A stretch of DNA of 64,000 nucleotides. Source: Spirochaetales bacterium. Its GTDB lineage: Bacteria; Spirochaetota; Spirochaetia; SZUA-6; DRHE01. Shown in pieces: positions 20,644 through 30,288 of this stretch. Under the pieces are notes generated by a model that saw nothing but the letters and a program-made list of their open reading frames with translations, did no database searches and was not told the origin of the DNA. Both the position numbers and the translations under genes were made by a program. How positions within the stretch are numbered: position 1 is the stretch's first letter; the number at the start of each line of letters is the position of its first letter. The stretch is taken from assembly GCA_030604195.1 (NCBI GenBank), contig JAUVWI010000006.1, forward strand, positions 1 to 64,000, in the 5' to 3' direction.

Positions 20644-21731
20644 AGATTCGGCAACATCTGTTCCAGAGCTCCCCCCTCCAACTCATTCTTACCCGATTCG
20701 GTAAAGTATTCAAGAAAAGCCCCTCGCTGATCTTCCACATCCCTGAGGGTTGAACGAATATCGGTGAGTTTAGCTGAAAACAAATCGCGGCTCTTCCCGA
20801 TCTTCCGCTCGATATCATCGAGCAGATCCTGGCAAAGCCGGGGGATCTTTTCCACAAATGAAAGCTCATCAAGTAGATGCTCATTGTATTGAGTCTCAGA
20901 ATTGAGATCAAACTCCTTCAAAGAGAGCAGCACGTGCTCAAGTGATTGCTTTATTATATCCTGAAGCTGCACCTCTTCCATAATCCTATAGAGGGGTTTT
21001 TTTACCGCTTTTGCATCTTCAATTACCCCGAAGAGCATCTCTGCCAACTGCTTCACTCCCATATTATATCTATCAAAGCACTTGTTGAGTCTTTCCTGAA
21101 AATCACCAAAAAATCTTTGCTGAAAAGCCTGTATCTCGCCGACCAGTTTACGAAACTCTAAAAAATCTTTAAGAATACTCTCTCCACTCCTGGTAAGGTC
21201 TTCAGTATAGATTACTGTGCGCGAAGAGAGTTTTTTTAATTCATCAGTTATATAGGAAAAGGCCCGTCCTGCAAAACCCGCCTTCAAAGCAACAGTCATT
21301 GCATTCAGGGAAATCAATTCCATTTCTATGGAATCCTCACGGATATTCTCAATCCTGCTGTCCAGGGAACTCAACCGGTCAATACCCTCATTTATTGATG
21401 AAAAGAGGACATTATCACGTTCCTGCATCTCGTTAAAAAAAACAGCAGACTTTTCAATTACCTCTTTCGCCTGGGTGATTATTTCCTCAACCAGGCTATA
21501 CTCCTCAAGTTTTTCAGCTCCGGTTTGTTCAGCAGCAAAATAGCTTATAAGTTGACTGGATTCCGCAAAACCCCGTTCAAGTTCCTTAAACAGCTCCGTA
21601 AGCCTTTGCCCCAGGTTTAAGTATATTTTTTCGCTTTCAGATCCGAGATTTTCTAATTTAGAGAGTAAGTCCTTATTTAGTATCAGGTTGGTTGACAGTT
21701 TCGCCATTTTAGAGATTATTATGCATTGCAA
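20598..21731 (-). CDS. Methyl-accepting-like coiled-coil protein, N-terminal part of a possibly frame-disrupted gene
   Basis: MCP-like coiled coil (SIEMELISLNAMTVALKAGFAGRAFSYITDELKKLSSRTVIYTEDL); no TM segment apparent. Confidence 0.7.
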   Translation of the reverse strand: MQCIIISKMAKLSTNLILNKDLLSKLENLGSESEKIYLNLGQRLTELFKELERGFAESSQLISYFAAEQTGAEKLEEYSLVEEIITQAKEVIEKSAVFFNEMQERDNVLFSSINEGIDRLSSLDSRIENIREDSIEMELISLNAMTVALKAGFAGRAFSYITDELKKLSSRTVIYTEDLTRSGESILKDFLEFRKLVGEIQAFQQRFFGDFQERLNKCFDRYNMGVKQLAEMLFGVIEDAKAVKKPLYRIMEEVQLQDIIKQSLEHVLLSLKEFDLNSETQYNEHLLDELSFVEKIPRLCQDLLDDIERKIGKSRDLFSAKLTDIRSTLRDVEDQRGAFLEYFTESGKNELEGGALEQMLPNLWGFYRSFFQALTIQ

Positions 21732-21755
21732 TATTTATATCAAGCCAATATTTAA

Positions 21756-21782
21756 GAAAACCGGCCATCAGGGCCGGTTTTC
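21756..21782 (-). terminator. Rho-independent terminator downstream of the ugpC-like gene
   Basis: GAAAACCGGCC-ATCAG-GGCCGGTTTTC perfect 11-bp stem. Confidence 0.8.
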
Positions 21783-21812
21783 AATTTTCTTTCTTATAAG
21801 AAACTGTTGAGC

Positions 21813-22907
21813 TTATATTATAGTTTTTTCAGTCTCCATATCAAAGAAATGGATCTTCTCCATAGCGGGTTTGAAAAATGCAAAATCACCCACTTTAAAC
21901 TCTAATTGCGGCGGTACCCTTACGACAATCTGATGTTCCTTTGTGCTCACATAAAGAAGTATTTCGGCGCCGAGAGGTTCAACAACCTCTACTTTCGATT
22001 CAATTGTTTCGCCCTCTTTGGCTGACTTGACATACTCGAGGTCCTCGGGGCGTATACCGAAAAGAACATCCTTGTTGGCAAAAGCACGCATTTTATCGGC
22101 AAGGCCGCCTTTAAGTCTGATTTTGAAATCTCCTTCATCGGTTATAATCTGGCCATTCTCCTCTTTTATAACCGCTTTCATTATATTCATTGGCGGTGAG
22201 CCGATAAAACCGGCTACAAAACGATTTACCGGTTTATTGTACGTACCCATTGGCGTACCGATTTGCTGTATATATCCATCCTTCATTATTACAATACGGT
22301 CCCCCATGGTCATAGCCTCAACCTGATCGTGGGTTACATAGATAATCGTTGCCTGAAGCCGGGTGTGCAGAGCCGATATTTCCGCGCGCATTTGAACCCG
22401 TAATTTTGCATCTAAATTGGAAAGGGGTTCATCGAAGAGAAAAACCTTGGGCTGGCGCACAATAGCCCTTCCTACAGCCACCCGCTGCCGCTGTCCCCCT
22501 GAAAGCGCTTTGGGCTTTCTATCTAAAAGCTCTTCTATATCCAGAATCTGAGCTGCCTGCTTTACCCGACTCCGGATTTCATCCTTGGGCATCTTTCTGA
22601 TCTTCAAACCGAAAGCCATATTATCATACACACTCATGTGCGGATATAGGGCATAATTCTGAAAGACCATGGCGATATCGCGGTCCTTTGGCGCTATATC
22701 ATTTACCATACGATCATCGATGTACATCTCGCCGCTGGTAATCTCCTCCAAACCGGCGATCATCCTTAAGGTGGTGGATTTTCCGCACCCTGAGGGCCCT
22801 ACCAGAACCAGAAACTCTTTGTCCTCAACGCTCAGGTTGGCGTCTTCCACCGCTCTCACACCGCCTTCGTAGACCTTGACAATGTTTTTCAATTCTACTG
22901 TTGCCAT
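21813..22907 (-). CDS. ugpC: Sugar ABC transporter ATP-binding protein (MsmK/UgpC/MalK family)
   Basis: GPSGCGKSTTLRMIAGLEEITSGEMYIDDRMVND; ALSGGQRQRVAVGRAIVR; C-terminal TOBE-like region. Confidence 0.94.
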   Translation of the reverse strand: MATVELKNIVKVYEGGVRAVEDANLSVEDKEFLVLVGPSGCGKSTTLRMIAGLEEITSGEMYIDDRMVNDIAPKDRDIAMVFQNYALYPHMSVYDNMAFGLKIRKMPKDEIRSRVKQAAQILDIEELLDRKPKALSGGQRQRVAVGRAIVRQPKVFLFDEPLSNLDAKLRVQMRAEISALHTRLQATIIYVTHDQVEAMTMGDRIVIMKDGYIQQIGTPMGTYNKPVNRFVAGFIGSPPMNIMKAVIKEENGQIITDEGDFKIRLKGGLADKMRAFANKDVLFGIRPEDLEYVKSAKEGETIESKVEVVEPLGAEILLYVSTKEHQIVVRVPPQLEFKVGDFAFFKPAMEKIHFFDMETEKTII

Positions 22908-22975
22908 TAAAAAACCTCCTAAAATTTATCTTATACATTAATATTACCCTGTGGCGGCTTATATGTCAATTGTTA

Positions 22976-24229
22976 TTAATGCAGGTTTTCGGCGCGGAAG
23001 GCTTGAATACTGCTTTTAAGGGTTGACTGTTCCTGTTCAAAGGTCAGTGAATCCATCAGCCAGGGAATAATCACCTGGGATTTTATTTCCCGCCAATCAA
23101 CCGGCAGGTTCCGGGGAAAGGAGAGCATATTCGCCGCAGGAATATGACCGATGAGCATGGCATATGCTTGAGGAAAGATGAGTTCATTAACTTTCTGCAG
23201 AGCTGAAAAACCATTGCCGATACCGAAAACCTTCAACCGTTTCCGGTGGTTCATTTTCAGTATTTCCTGCTGTGTATCCGGGGTGAAGAACCATTCCAGG
23301 AAAACCATGGCGCTCTTCTTATTTTTTGCATTGGCTGGAATGCCTATGAATAATATCTCTTCTTCCACGGGAATTCTATTCTGGTGCGAAAGCCAGCGGA
23401 AATCCCTCTCTTCTCCCATACCTTCCAGTAAAGAAAAAAACTCTGCCGAGGAAGTAAGATAAAAAAGAACCCTTTCCTCTTCCGCCAGCTTAATCATTGG
23501 CTCATATAAGTAACGATTTATAAACTCTATATTTTTATCAACACCACTGTTATCGTGATTAATCCAGGTACGGGAGTAATCCAGCGCCTTCTGCATAGCC
23601 TCCTCGTCCCATACAAGCTCTTCCCCTCCTGCCTCTTTAAATGATGTTCCCCACAGAACCGCATTCAGATAGAGAAAGCGTTCTTCCCATAGTGGTGAAA
23701 AGCCCATGCGGATAAAACTATCCTCCTTCAGTCGATTATATTTCGCGCCCTGCTCCCTGAGGGCAGCCAAAGGGATAACCAGTCCGGGTAGTGTACTTCC
23801 GGGCAGTGTACTATCGATCACTTCAGGCTTAAAAAAAACAGCCGGCAGATTAAAAGAGATCGGTAGCAGCACCTGCTTCTTATTGAGCCTTCCCCTGTCC
23901 AGTAATTCCGGGTAGAAGGCTTCGCTGTCTATTCTCCCTCTGGTAAACAATTTATCCAGCGGTTCAAATTGTTCCATAAAAAGAGGTGAATTCAGATAAC
24001 TGCCTATAAGGAGATCGGCAGTTTTTCCATTTTCACTGAAAATCAGCTCAGGCTTCTTTTTATAAGCAATCTCTACTCGATTGTCCTGACCAAGACCGTT
24101 AAAATGTTCCACATACGCGGCCATTTCCGCTCTATCAGTCACCAGAGTAATTGCTTTGCTCTTCAATAAATTACAGCCGGAAAATGAAAGAAAAAATATA
24201 CAGAAAAAGAGAAGAATAGCGCGCTTCAT
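22976..24229 (-). CDS. Extracellular solute-binding lipoprotein, family 1-like
   Basis: Lipobox LSFSGC; SBP-like FLEWFFTPDTQQEILKMN; precedes the UgpC-like ATPase. Confidence 0.75.
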   Translation of the reverse strand: MKRAILLFFCIFFLSFSGCNLLKSKAITLVTDRAEMAAYVEHFNGLGQDNRVEIAYKKKPELIFSENGKTADLLIGSYLNSPLFMEQFEPLDKLFTRGRIDSEAFYPELLDRGRLNKKQVLLPISFNLPAVFFKPEVIDSTLPGSTLPGLVIPLAALREQGAKYNRLKEDSFIRMGFSPLWEERFLYLNAVLWGTSFKEAGGEELVWDEEAMQKALDYSRTWINHDNSGVDKNIEFINRYLYEPMIKLAEEERVLFYLTSSAEFFSLLEGMGEERDFRWLSHQNRIPVEEEILFIGIPANAKNKKSAMVFLEWFFTPDTQQEILKMNHRKRLKVFGIGNGFSALQKVNELIFPQAYAMLIGHIPAANMLSFPRNLPVDWREIKSQVIIPWLMDSLTFEQEQSTLKSSIQAFRAENLH

Positions 24230-24302
24230 AATTGCACGTCACTCTACGAAAGGATGGTAATATTGTCAAGGAACCCTGCCTATACTGTCAGGACCGGTTC
24301 CA

Positions 24303-25328
24303 ATGTCATACTCCTTATATCCTGCTACAGCAGCTAAAATGGCTTTTCCTTCTTGTTTCCAGTCGCTGCCCGGTGATATACTCATTGGATTGGTGAAGAA
24401 GAGCCCTTTTTTAAGCTATTCGCAATATCTCAAAGATAAGTATGGCGAGCCGGTATACAGGGTAGCGGTGGATGCCGGTTTTTCCTGTCCCAATCGCGGC
24501 TGTGATCGTTCGCAGCCGGGGTGCACTTATTGTGAAGTATCCGGTTCCCGGGCCCCTTACCTGGGCAGCCTCCGGGATATCAATAGCCAGATCCAGGGCG
24601 CGATATCATTTTTGAAAAAACGCTATTCAGCCAGAAAGTATATCCTCTATTTTCAGGCCTATTCCAATACCTTTGCCCCCCCGGAGAGGCTCAAAAGTAT
24701 ATACGATTCAGCCTTGAGCGCAGCTCCTTTCCAGGAAATGATAGTAGCGACACGCCCCGACTGCCTGAGCCCCTCAATTGTTGACCTTCTTGCCTCTTAT
24801 AAAGAGCTGGGAATTGATGTATGGACAGAGATAGGACTGCAGTCAGCCTCGGAAATCACCCTTAAACGCATAAAACGGGGCCACACAGTAGCGGATTTTA
24901 TAAAAGCATTTAATTTGCTAAAAGAGCGGAATATAAAGACCGGGATTCATTTGATATTCGGATTGCCCGGGGAAGGACTGGAAGAAATTCTTAAAACCGT
25001 AAACCTGGTGGCCTCTCTTAAGCCGGACGGCCTGAAAATTCACAATCTTCACATCCCCCGGAATACGATTCTCTTTCAGGAGTACCTGATGGGCGAGATA
25101 ACCCTTCCACCGAGTGACCGCCACCTTTTTTACACCATCAAAGCCCTGGAGCTTCTTCCCCCCAGTACGGTTATTATGCGACTCACCTGTGATACACCAG
25201 AAGAAAGACTGGCAAGCCCCCGTAACTTCCTGCCCAAAGCACAATTCTATTCAAAGTTGCGCTCGGAAATGGAAAAACAGAACACCTGGCAGGGAAAATA
25301 TTTTCCAGGAGAAGCAAATAAGGCTTGA
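24303..25328 (+). CDS. Radical SAM protein, TIGR01212/YhcC family
   Basis: YGEPVYRVAVDAGFSCPNRGCDRSQPGCTYC and YILYFQAYSNTFAP. Confidence 0.92.
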   Translation: MSYSLYPATAAKMAFPSCFQSLPGDILIGLVKKSPFLSYSQYLKDKYGEPVYRVAVDAGFSCPNRGCDRSQPGCTYCEVSGSRAPYLGSLRDINSQIQGAISFLKKRYSARKYILYFQAYSNTFAPPERLKSIYDSALSAAPFQEMIVATRPDCLSPSIVDLLASYKELGIDVWTEIGLQSASEITLKRIKRGHTVADFIKAFNLLKERNIKTGIHLIFGLPGEGLEEILKTVNLVASLKPDGLKIHNLHIPRNTILFQEYLMGEITLPPSDRHLFYTIKALELLPPSTVIMRLTCDTPEERLASPRNFLPKAQFYSKLRSEMEKQNTWQGKYFPGEANKA

Positions 25329-25376
25329 CCCCTTTTCTCTCTTTTATTAGCATGAACCTTATCAGGGAGGCGTACT

Positions 25377-25877
25377 GTGGCAATAAAGAATCAGGACATA
25401 GTCGAATTAGTGGAAAAGAGTACTCTGCACTATATAAACAACATCTATAACCGCCATATCCGCAAGGCATTTATGACCATGCAAATGTCGAGAGCTTCAT
25501 GGGAAACACTGGAGCGCTTTACCGACAAATCTGATTATTACAAGGTCCAGGGTTATCAATTTCAGGAAATATATGAATACATCCATGCTGCCGCAACTTT
25601 TGTATATCACGCCAGAAGGGAGGTTCTTCCCAACTTGAAAAGCATTCTATCCGTAGGTTCCGAAACCATGCTCTCCCGGCCGAGCGCCGGCGGCAGCGAT
25701 CTGATTCTGCGCAAAATGGCTATCAATAATTTCGGCGCCAACCTGAGTATCTTTGCTGATATAACAAATGAGCTATACATAAAAACCGTGGCTCTGGATA
25801 AAAAGGAACATCAGGGACAGCGGGCGGTTTACGAACGTATCGATGAATTAAAAGAGGTCGGACACCTTTTAATTTAA
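25377..25877 (+). CDS. Hypothetical protein (GTG start)
   Basis: 166-aa ORF in a gap between confidently called genes. Confidence 0.65.
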   Translation: MAIKNQDIVELVEKSTLHYINNIYNRHIRKAFMTMQMSRASWETLERFTDKSDYYKVQGYQFQEIYEYIHAAATFVYHARREVLPNLKSILSVGSETMLSRPSAGGSDLILRKMAINNFGANLSIFADITNELYIKTVALDKKEHQGQRAVYERIDELKEVGHLLI

Positions 25878-27166
25878 CAGCTCAACTCTTCAGCAGTTCT
25901 AAAAATTATCTCAAAAAGTTCTTCAAGATTATGCAGATCAACACTTGAGTAAGCTACCCGCAGGTATCTGTCCTGTATGGAGATCGTGCCGATACCCTGC
26001 TCCATGAGCAATTTCTTTCTTAATTTTTCAGCGCTGGAGCCCCCAAAGCGAAAAGTCATAAAGTAACCCGAATTAAAGGGCAGAGGCTCCAGTTTTGAGC
26101 CGGGTGACAGTCTTTCAATAATCTCTTTTACCTTTAAATACCTATCCCTGAGGATAACCAGGGCCGCTTTTTTCTCCTCTCGATGATCGGGGCTCTGCAT
26201 AGCTCTTAAGAGCAGATTCTGAGTCAGGTTATTGGAGTTGGAAATACTCGCTCTGACAGCGCCCATTACCTTACTGATAAGGGCATCGTACTCCCCGGTT
26301 TTAAGGTTCTGCGAGGCAAAGGTGAGAAAACCCACCCGGAAACCCCAAACCAGCTCTTCTTTTGTGGCGCCATCGACCTTAACCGCCAGAATATTCTCAT
26401 GAAGAGATGCTAAAGAGGCAAAGAGTGATTCCTTATGTGTTTCCTCTTCATAAAAAAGTCCGAAATAGGCATCATCCGATACGCACAGGATATTCAATCC
26501 CTTCTGGGCCTGTTCCTTAAGTAGTTGAACAAGGGCTCGGGCCTCCCATTCGGTGGGTGAATAACCGGTGGGGTTGTTGGGAAAGTTAAGCATTAGAATC
26601 ACTTTACCACCGGTAACCCTGTTTAAGGCATCCTTTAGACTCTCGATATTCAATCCCGCCTGCGGGTTAAAAAAGGGGAAGGTAGAGATACTCGCCCTGT
26701 TTCTCTCTTCAAAAATCAGGCGGTAATTACCCCAGAACATATCGGGAACAAGCACACAATCCCCGGGCCCGGCGAATAGATCAGCCAGCACGGAAATCCC
26801 ATGGGTGAGCCCGCTTACAACCAGGGGCAGAGAAGTATTCTGTCCTGCCAGGCTGGGGTTTTTACGTATCATATCGTCGAGCCAGAGCTGCCGCAATTGC
26901 GGATTACCCGGGGTTGGCGCATAGGAAAAGATCTGCTCAGGGGGCAAATCCGGGATAAGCACCTTCAGGGAATTAATGTGCATGGGCTTCCCACCCAGGG
27001 TAGCCATACCCACGGTAGCATTAAAACGGCTGGCATGTTTCTTGGCTTCCGCGGACTGAGACACAATGCCCTTGGGGAAATAGAAACGTTTGCCGAAATC
27101 GGAAAGCAGGCGAAAAATAACCGTTTCTTCTAAGGTTTTATTGAGTTCTGCAGCTAATGTATTCAT
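25874..27166 (-). CDS. PLP-dependent aminotransferase class I/II
   Basis: MLNFPNNPTGYSPTEWEARAL; VSDDAYFGLFYEEE; KVDGATKEELVWGFRVGF. Confidence 0.9.
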   Translation of the reverse strand: MNTLAAELNKTLEETVIFRLLSDFGKRFYFPKGIVSQSAEAKKHASRFNATVGMATLGGKPMHINSLKVLIPDLPPEQIFSYAPTPGNPQLRQLWLDDMIRKNPSLAGQNTSLPLVVSGLTHGISVLADLFAGPGDCVLVPDMFWGNYRLIFEERNRASISTFPFFNPQAGLNIESLKDALNRVTGGKVILMLNFPNNPTGYSPTEWEARALVQLLKEQAQKGLNILCVSDDAYFGLFYEEETHKESLFASLASLHENILAVKVDGATKEELVWGFRVGFLTFASQNLKTGEYDALISKVMGAVRASISNSNNLTQNLLLRAMQSPDHREEKKAALVILRDRYLKVKEIIERLSPGSKLEPLPFNSGYFMTFRFGGSSAEKLRKKLLMEQGIGTISIQDRYLRVAYSSVDLHNLEELFEIIFRTAEELSC

Positions 27167-27232
27167 GCGCTGATATTAATAATTGCAGTAAAAGATGTCA
27201 ATTATTATTATTTGCGGTAAAAAATGTCAATT

Positions 27233-27256
27233 GAGCCGGCTCATGTGAGCCGGCTC
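27233..27256 (-). terminator. Stem-loop at the 3' end of feoB
   Basis: GAGCCGGCTCA-TG-TGAGCCGGCTC; minus strand continues into AATTGACATTTTTT. Confidence 0.65.
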
Positions 27257-27275
27257 GTTAACTGGAAACTTTAGA

Positions 27276-29603
27276 TTACTCTGTAAGCTTATATCTTACC
27301 TTTCTCCCTATTACTGCGAATAAGGCATAAATCGCAGCAATCATGATAATCGGAATGAGAATCCATATGAATTGATGTCCTACCGTTATCTGAAAAAATA
27401 GAGTGGCCACGATCCAGGCCAGTACGGTTAGGTAGGCCATGGAAAGCCAACCGTAACCCTTTCCGATCTCCCTGACTATCGCACCTAATGCGGCAATACA
27501 TGGAAAATAGATAAGGATAAACAGCAGGTAGGCATAGGCCTGGGCTCCGCCGTAGGTAAAACGTGAACGCATGGCAGAAAATATCTGATCATCAGTTTCA
27601 ATCTCTTCAGCAACAGCTTCTTCATCTCCGCTTATCATACTCATGCCCATCGGGTCCGACAGAGTGCCGAAGATGCCGGAGAGTCCTTCCGGAATGGAAG
27701 CAAAGGCCTCACCTATACCCACCCAGAACTCAAAGGCCTCCTCCCCTTCGGCTTCTCCTTCTTCCGCAGCTCTATCTATCTGGCTGTACAGACTATTCAG
27801 AGTACCGACAACCGCCTCTTTGGCGAATAAACCGGTAAAAATCGATACTGTTGCCGGCCAGTTGTCCTGCTCAATGCCCATGGGCATGAATACGGGGGTA
27901 ATGGCTCTGCCGACACCGGCAAGAACAGAATTAGGAGAATCTTCATTGCCAAAAGTGCCGTCTGTGCCAAGGGAGTTGAGAAAGCTTAAAATGGCAACTA
28001 CAAACACGATTACAATACCGGCCCGCCGCATAAAAATCTTCAAACGGTTCCAGGTATGGATCATGATATGTCTGAACCGCGGGGCATGGTATGGGGGAAG
28101 TTCCATAATAAAAGGTGATGCTTCTCCCTTAAGAAGGGTGCTCTTCATTAGAAGACCGGTCAGCACGGCCAGTACAATCCCGGCTATATAAATTGAAAAA
28201 ACAATGCTTCCTGCAGCATTCGGGAAAAACGCGGCGGCAAACAGGGCATAGACCGGCAGCCGGGCGCCGCAGGACATGAAAGGCGTCATGAATACAGTTA
28301 AATAGCGGTCTTTTTTATTTTCCAGTGTGCGGGTTGCCATAACCGCCGGAATGGTGCAGCCGAAACCCACGATCATGGGTATAAAGGATTTCCCGGGAAG
28401 TCCGATCCAGCGCATAAAACGGTCCATAACAAAAGCAGCCCTGGACATGTAGCCGGAATCTTCCAATAGCGAGAGCATGAGGAACATGGTGAAAATAATC
28501 GGGATAAAGGTGGCCACGGTTTGAATTCCTGCTCCTATTCCTCCGGCAACAATGGTAACGAGCCACTGCGGAGCGCCGGCGCTGCTAAGTAAAACACCTA
28601 ATCCGTCAACAAAAATAGTGCCGAAAAAGATATCGAAAAAGTCTATAAAGGCCCCTCCTACATTAATGGTCACCCAGAATACAAGGTACATAACGGCCAA
28701 AAAAATTGGTATGCCCAATATCCTGTTCATTATTACCTTATCCGCCTTATCAGTTGCGAATATCCGGTCTTTACGCAGCTTGACCACCTTATTAATAATT
28801 CCGTGGATAAAGCCATATTTGTAATCGGCCAACACTATATCAGCGGATTCCTTTAATGTTTTTTCTATTCCAGCCAGGGCCTGCTGAATTTCCAGAGCCT
28901 TTAGCGCGCCTGCCTGCTGCACCTTATCAGTTATCCATTCATCCTGCTCCAGGACTTTTATAGCCATCCACCGTTCATCCGCGCCAATCCGGTTTGCCGG
29001 ATTGGCAAGGCTCGGAGCCCACTTTTCAATTACATCTTCCAGCTCATTCGGATACTCTATCAGATTCTCTGAGATTGTCCCTGCTTCCAGGTTAGCAAGT
29101 ATCGCTTCATTAACACGATCGATATCCTTGGTGTTGATAGCGCTTATTCCTACTGCAGGGTAGCCCAGGACCCTGGACAGCATTTCCACATCAATGCTTA
29201 TATCCCTTTTCTCAGCTAAGTCCATCATGTTCAGCACCACCAGAACCGGTACCTTCATCTCTATCAAATGTGTGGTCAGGTAAAGGTTCCGTTCCAGATT
29301 GGTAGCATCTATAATGTTGATTACCAGGTCCGGCTCACCGCTTAAAAGATAATCCCTGGTTATCTTTTCATCCTCAGAGAAAGCGGTAAGAGCATAAATC
29401 CCGGGAAGATCGACAAAATTTACAGAATTATCTCCCAACCGGACAGTTCCCTCTTTTTTCTCTACTGTGACACCCGGCCAGTTGCCTATGCGCTGTTTTC
29501 CACCGGTAAGCCCGTTAAACAGGGTTGTCTTGCCGCAATTCGGGTTACCGACCACAGCAATGGTAACCGGTTTAACGGAAACAGTAACATTTTCACTTTT
29601 CAT
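27276..29603 (-). CDS. feoB: Ferrous iron transport protein B
   Basis: GNPNCGKTTLFNGLTGGKQRIGNWPGVTVEKKEG; multi-TM Gate domains; start at MKSENV, overlapping feoA. Confidence 0.96.
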   Translation of the reverse strand: MKSENVTVSVKPVTIAVVGNPNCGKTTLFNGLTGGKQRIGNWPGVTVEKKEGTVRLGDNSVNFVDLPGIYALTAFSEDEKITRDYLLSGEPDLVINIIDATNLERNLYLTTHLIEMKVPVLVVLNMMDLAEKRDISIDVEMLSRVLGYPAVGISAINTKDIDRVNEAILANLEAGTISENLIEYPNELEDVIEKWAPSLANPANRIGADERWMAIKVLEQDEWITDKVQQAGALKALEIQQALAGIEKTLKESADIVLADYKYGFIHGIINKVVKLRKDRIFATDKADKVIMNRILGIPIFLAVMYLVFWVTINVGGAFIDFFDIFFGTIFVDGLGVLLSSAGAPQWLVTIVAGGIGAGIQTVATFIPIIFTMFLMLSLLEDSGYMSRAAFVMDRFMRWIGLPGKSFIPMIVGFGCTIPAVMATRTLENKKDRYLTVFMTPFMSCGARLPVYALFAAAFFPNAAGSIVFSIYIAGIVLAVLTGLLMKSTLLKGEASPFIMELPPYHAPRFRHIMIHTWNRLKIFMRRAGIVIVFVVAILSFLNSLGTDGTFGNEDSPNSVLAGVGRAITPVFMPMGIEQDNWPATVSIFTGLFAKEAVVGTLNSLYSQIDRAAEEGEAEGEEAFEFWVGIGEAFASIPEGLSGIFGTLSDPMGMSMISGDEEAVAEEIETDDQIFSAMRSRFTYGGAQAYAYLLFILIYFPCIAALGAIVREIGKGYGWLSMAYLTVLAWIVATLFFQITVGHQFIWILIPIIMIAAIYALFAVIGRKVRYKLTE

Positions 29604-29844
29604 CCTTCCCCTCCTTCTTGACTTGTAACACATCGGCTTCAGCTTTACGCAATGAAAGATTGAAACCCCTCACTTCCACCTCCACCGGATCACCAAACGG
29701 AGCCAGTTTCAATAGTTTTAATTCCGTGCCCCTGGTTAAACCCATGGCGAGCAGCTTGCTGCGGTATGCCGGATCTCTAGAATCGTAGCCCACAATTTCA
29801 GCGCTCTCGCCTACCTTAAGGTCCTTGATTTTAATTGATGACAT
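29593..29844 (-). CDS. feoA: FeoA family protein
   Basis: SH3-like FeoA pattern (LLAMGLTRGTELKLLKLAPFGDPVEVEVRGFNLSLRKAEAD). Confidence 0.9.
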   Translation of the reverse strand: MSSIKIKDLKVGESAEIVGYDSRDPAYRSKLLAMGLTRGTELKLLKLAPFGDPVEVEVRGFNLSLRKAEADVLQVKKEGKDEK

Positions 29845-29892
29845 GATTGCCTCCTTTATAATTAAATTTTAGACCCTTCGTATTATATTAGA

Positions 29893-29920
29893 TTAGTATA
29901 ACTAAATTAGATATACCTAA
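29893..29920. promoter_or_regulatory. Tandem candidate DtxR-family metalloregulator boxes upstream of feoA
   Basis: TTAGTATAACTAA (29893-29905) and TTAGATATACCTAA (29907-29920), near-palindromic. Confidence 0.6.
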
Positions 29921-29937
29921 TTTTTAGTATAAAAAAA

Positions 29938-30195
29938 TTACCCGACCATAATCCTATGGGCCATTCCCCTTCCCAGCATGATCCGTGTATCAAAAATACC
30001 CACAACCATGGGCCCACCATTCGGATTGTTTATTACTTCAATTTCCATACCCGGAACCAGCCCCATGTCTACCAGCTTCCTTCTAAATCCATGGCCACCA
30101 TGGATTGCCTTTATACGTACTCTTCTACCCCGTTCAGCCATTATCAAAGGCATCAGATTACTCCCTGATTTTGAGTTGTTCATTTTGTTAACCAA
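29938..30195 (-). CDS. Second FeoA family protein
   Basis: FRRKLVDMGLVPGMEIEVINNPNGGPMVVGIFDTRIMLGRGMAHRIMV. Confidence 0.9.
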   Translation of the reverse strand: MVNKMNNSKSGSNLMPLIMAERGRRVRIKAIHGGHGFRRKLVDMGLVPGMEIEVINNPNGGPMVVGIFDTRIMLGRGMAHRIMVG

Positions 30196-30206
30196 CCCTA
30201 ATATTA

Positions 30207-30220
30207 TATGGTATAACTAA
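30207..30220. promoter_or_regulatory. Candidate DtxR-family box upstream of the second feoA
   Basis: TATGGTATAACTAA shares GTATAACTAA with the boxes at 29893-29920. Confidence 0.45.
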
Positions 30221-30288
30221 TTCTGTCAATACTTTTTAAGAAATAAAATAACGACTACTAACACTGGTATGACGGCCATGTGATATAT

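Noticed and set aside
27643-28191. 182-aa plus-strand ORF
   Set aside because: Antisense to feoB; no family signature.
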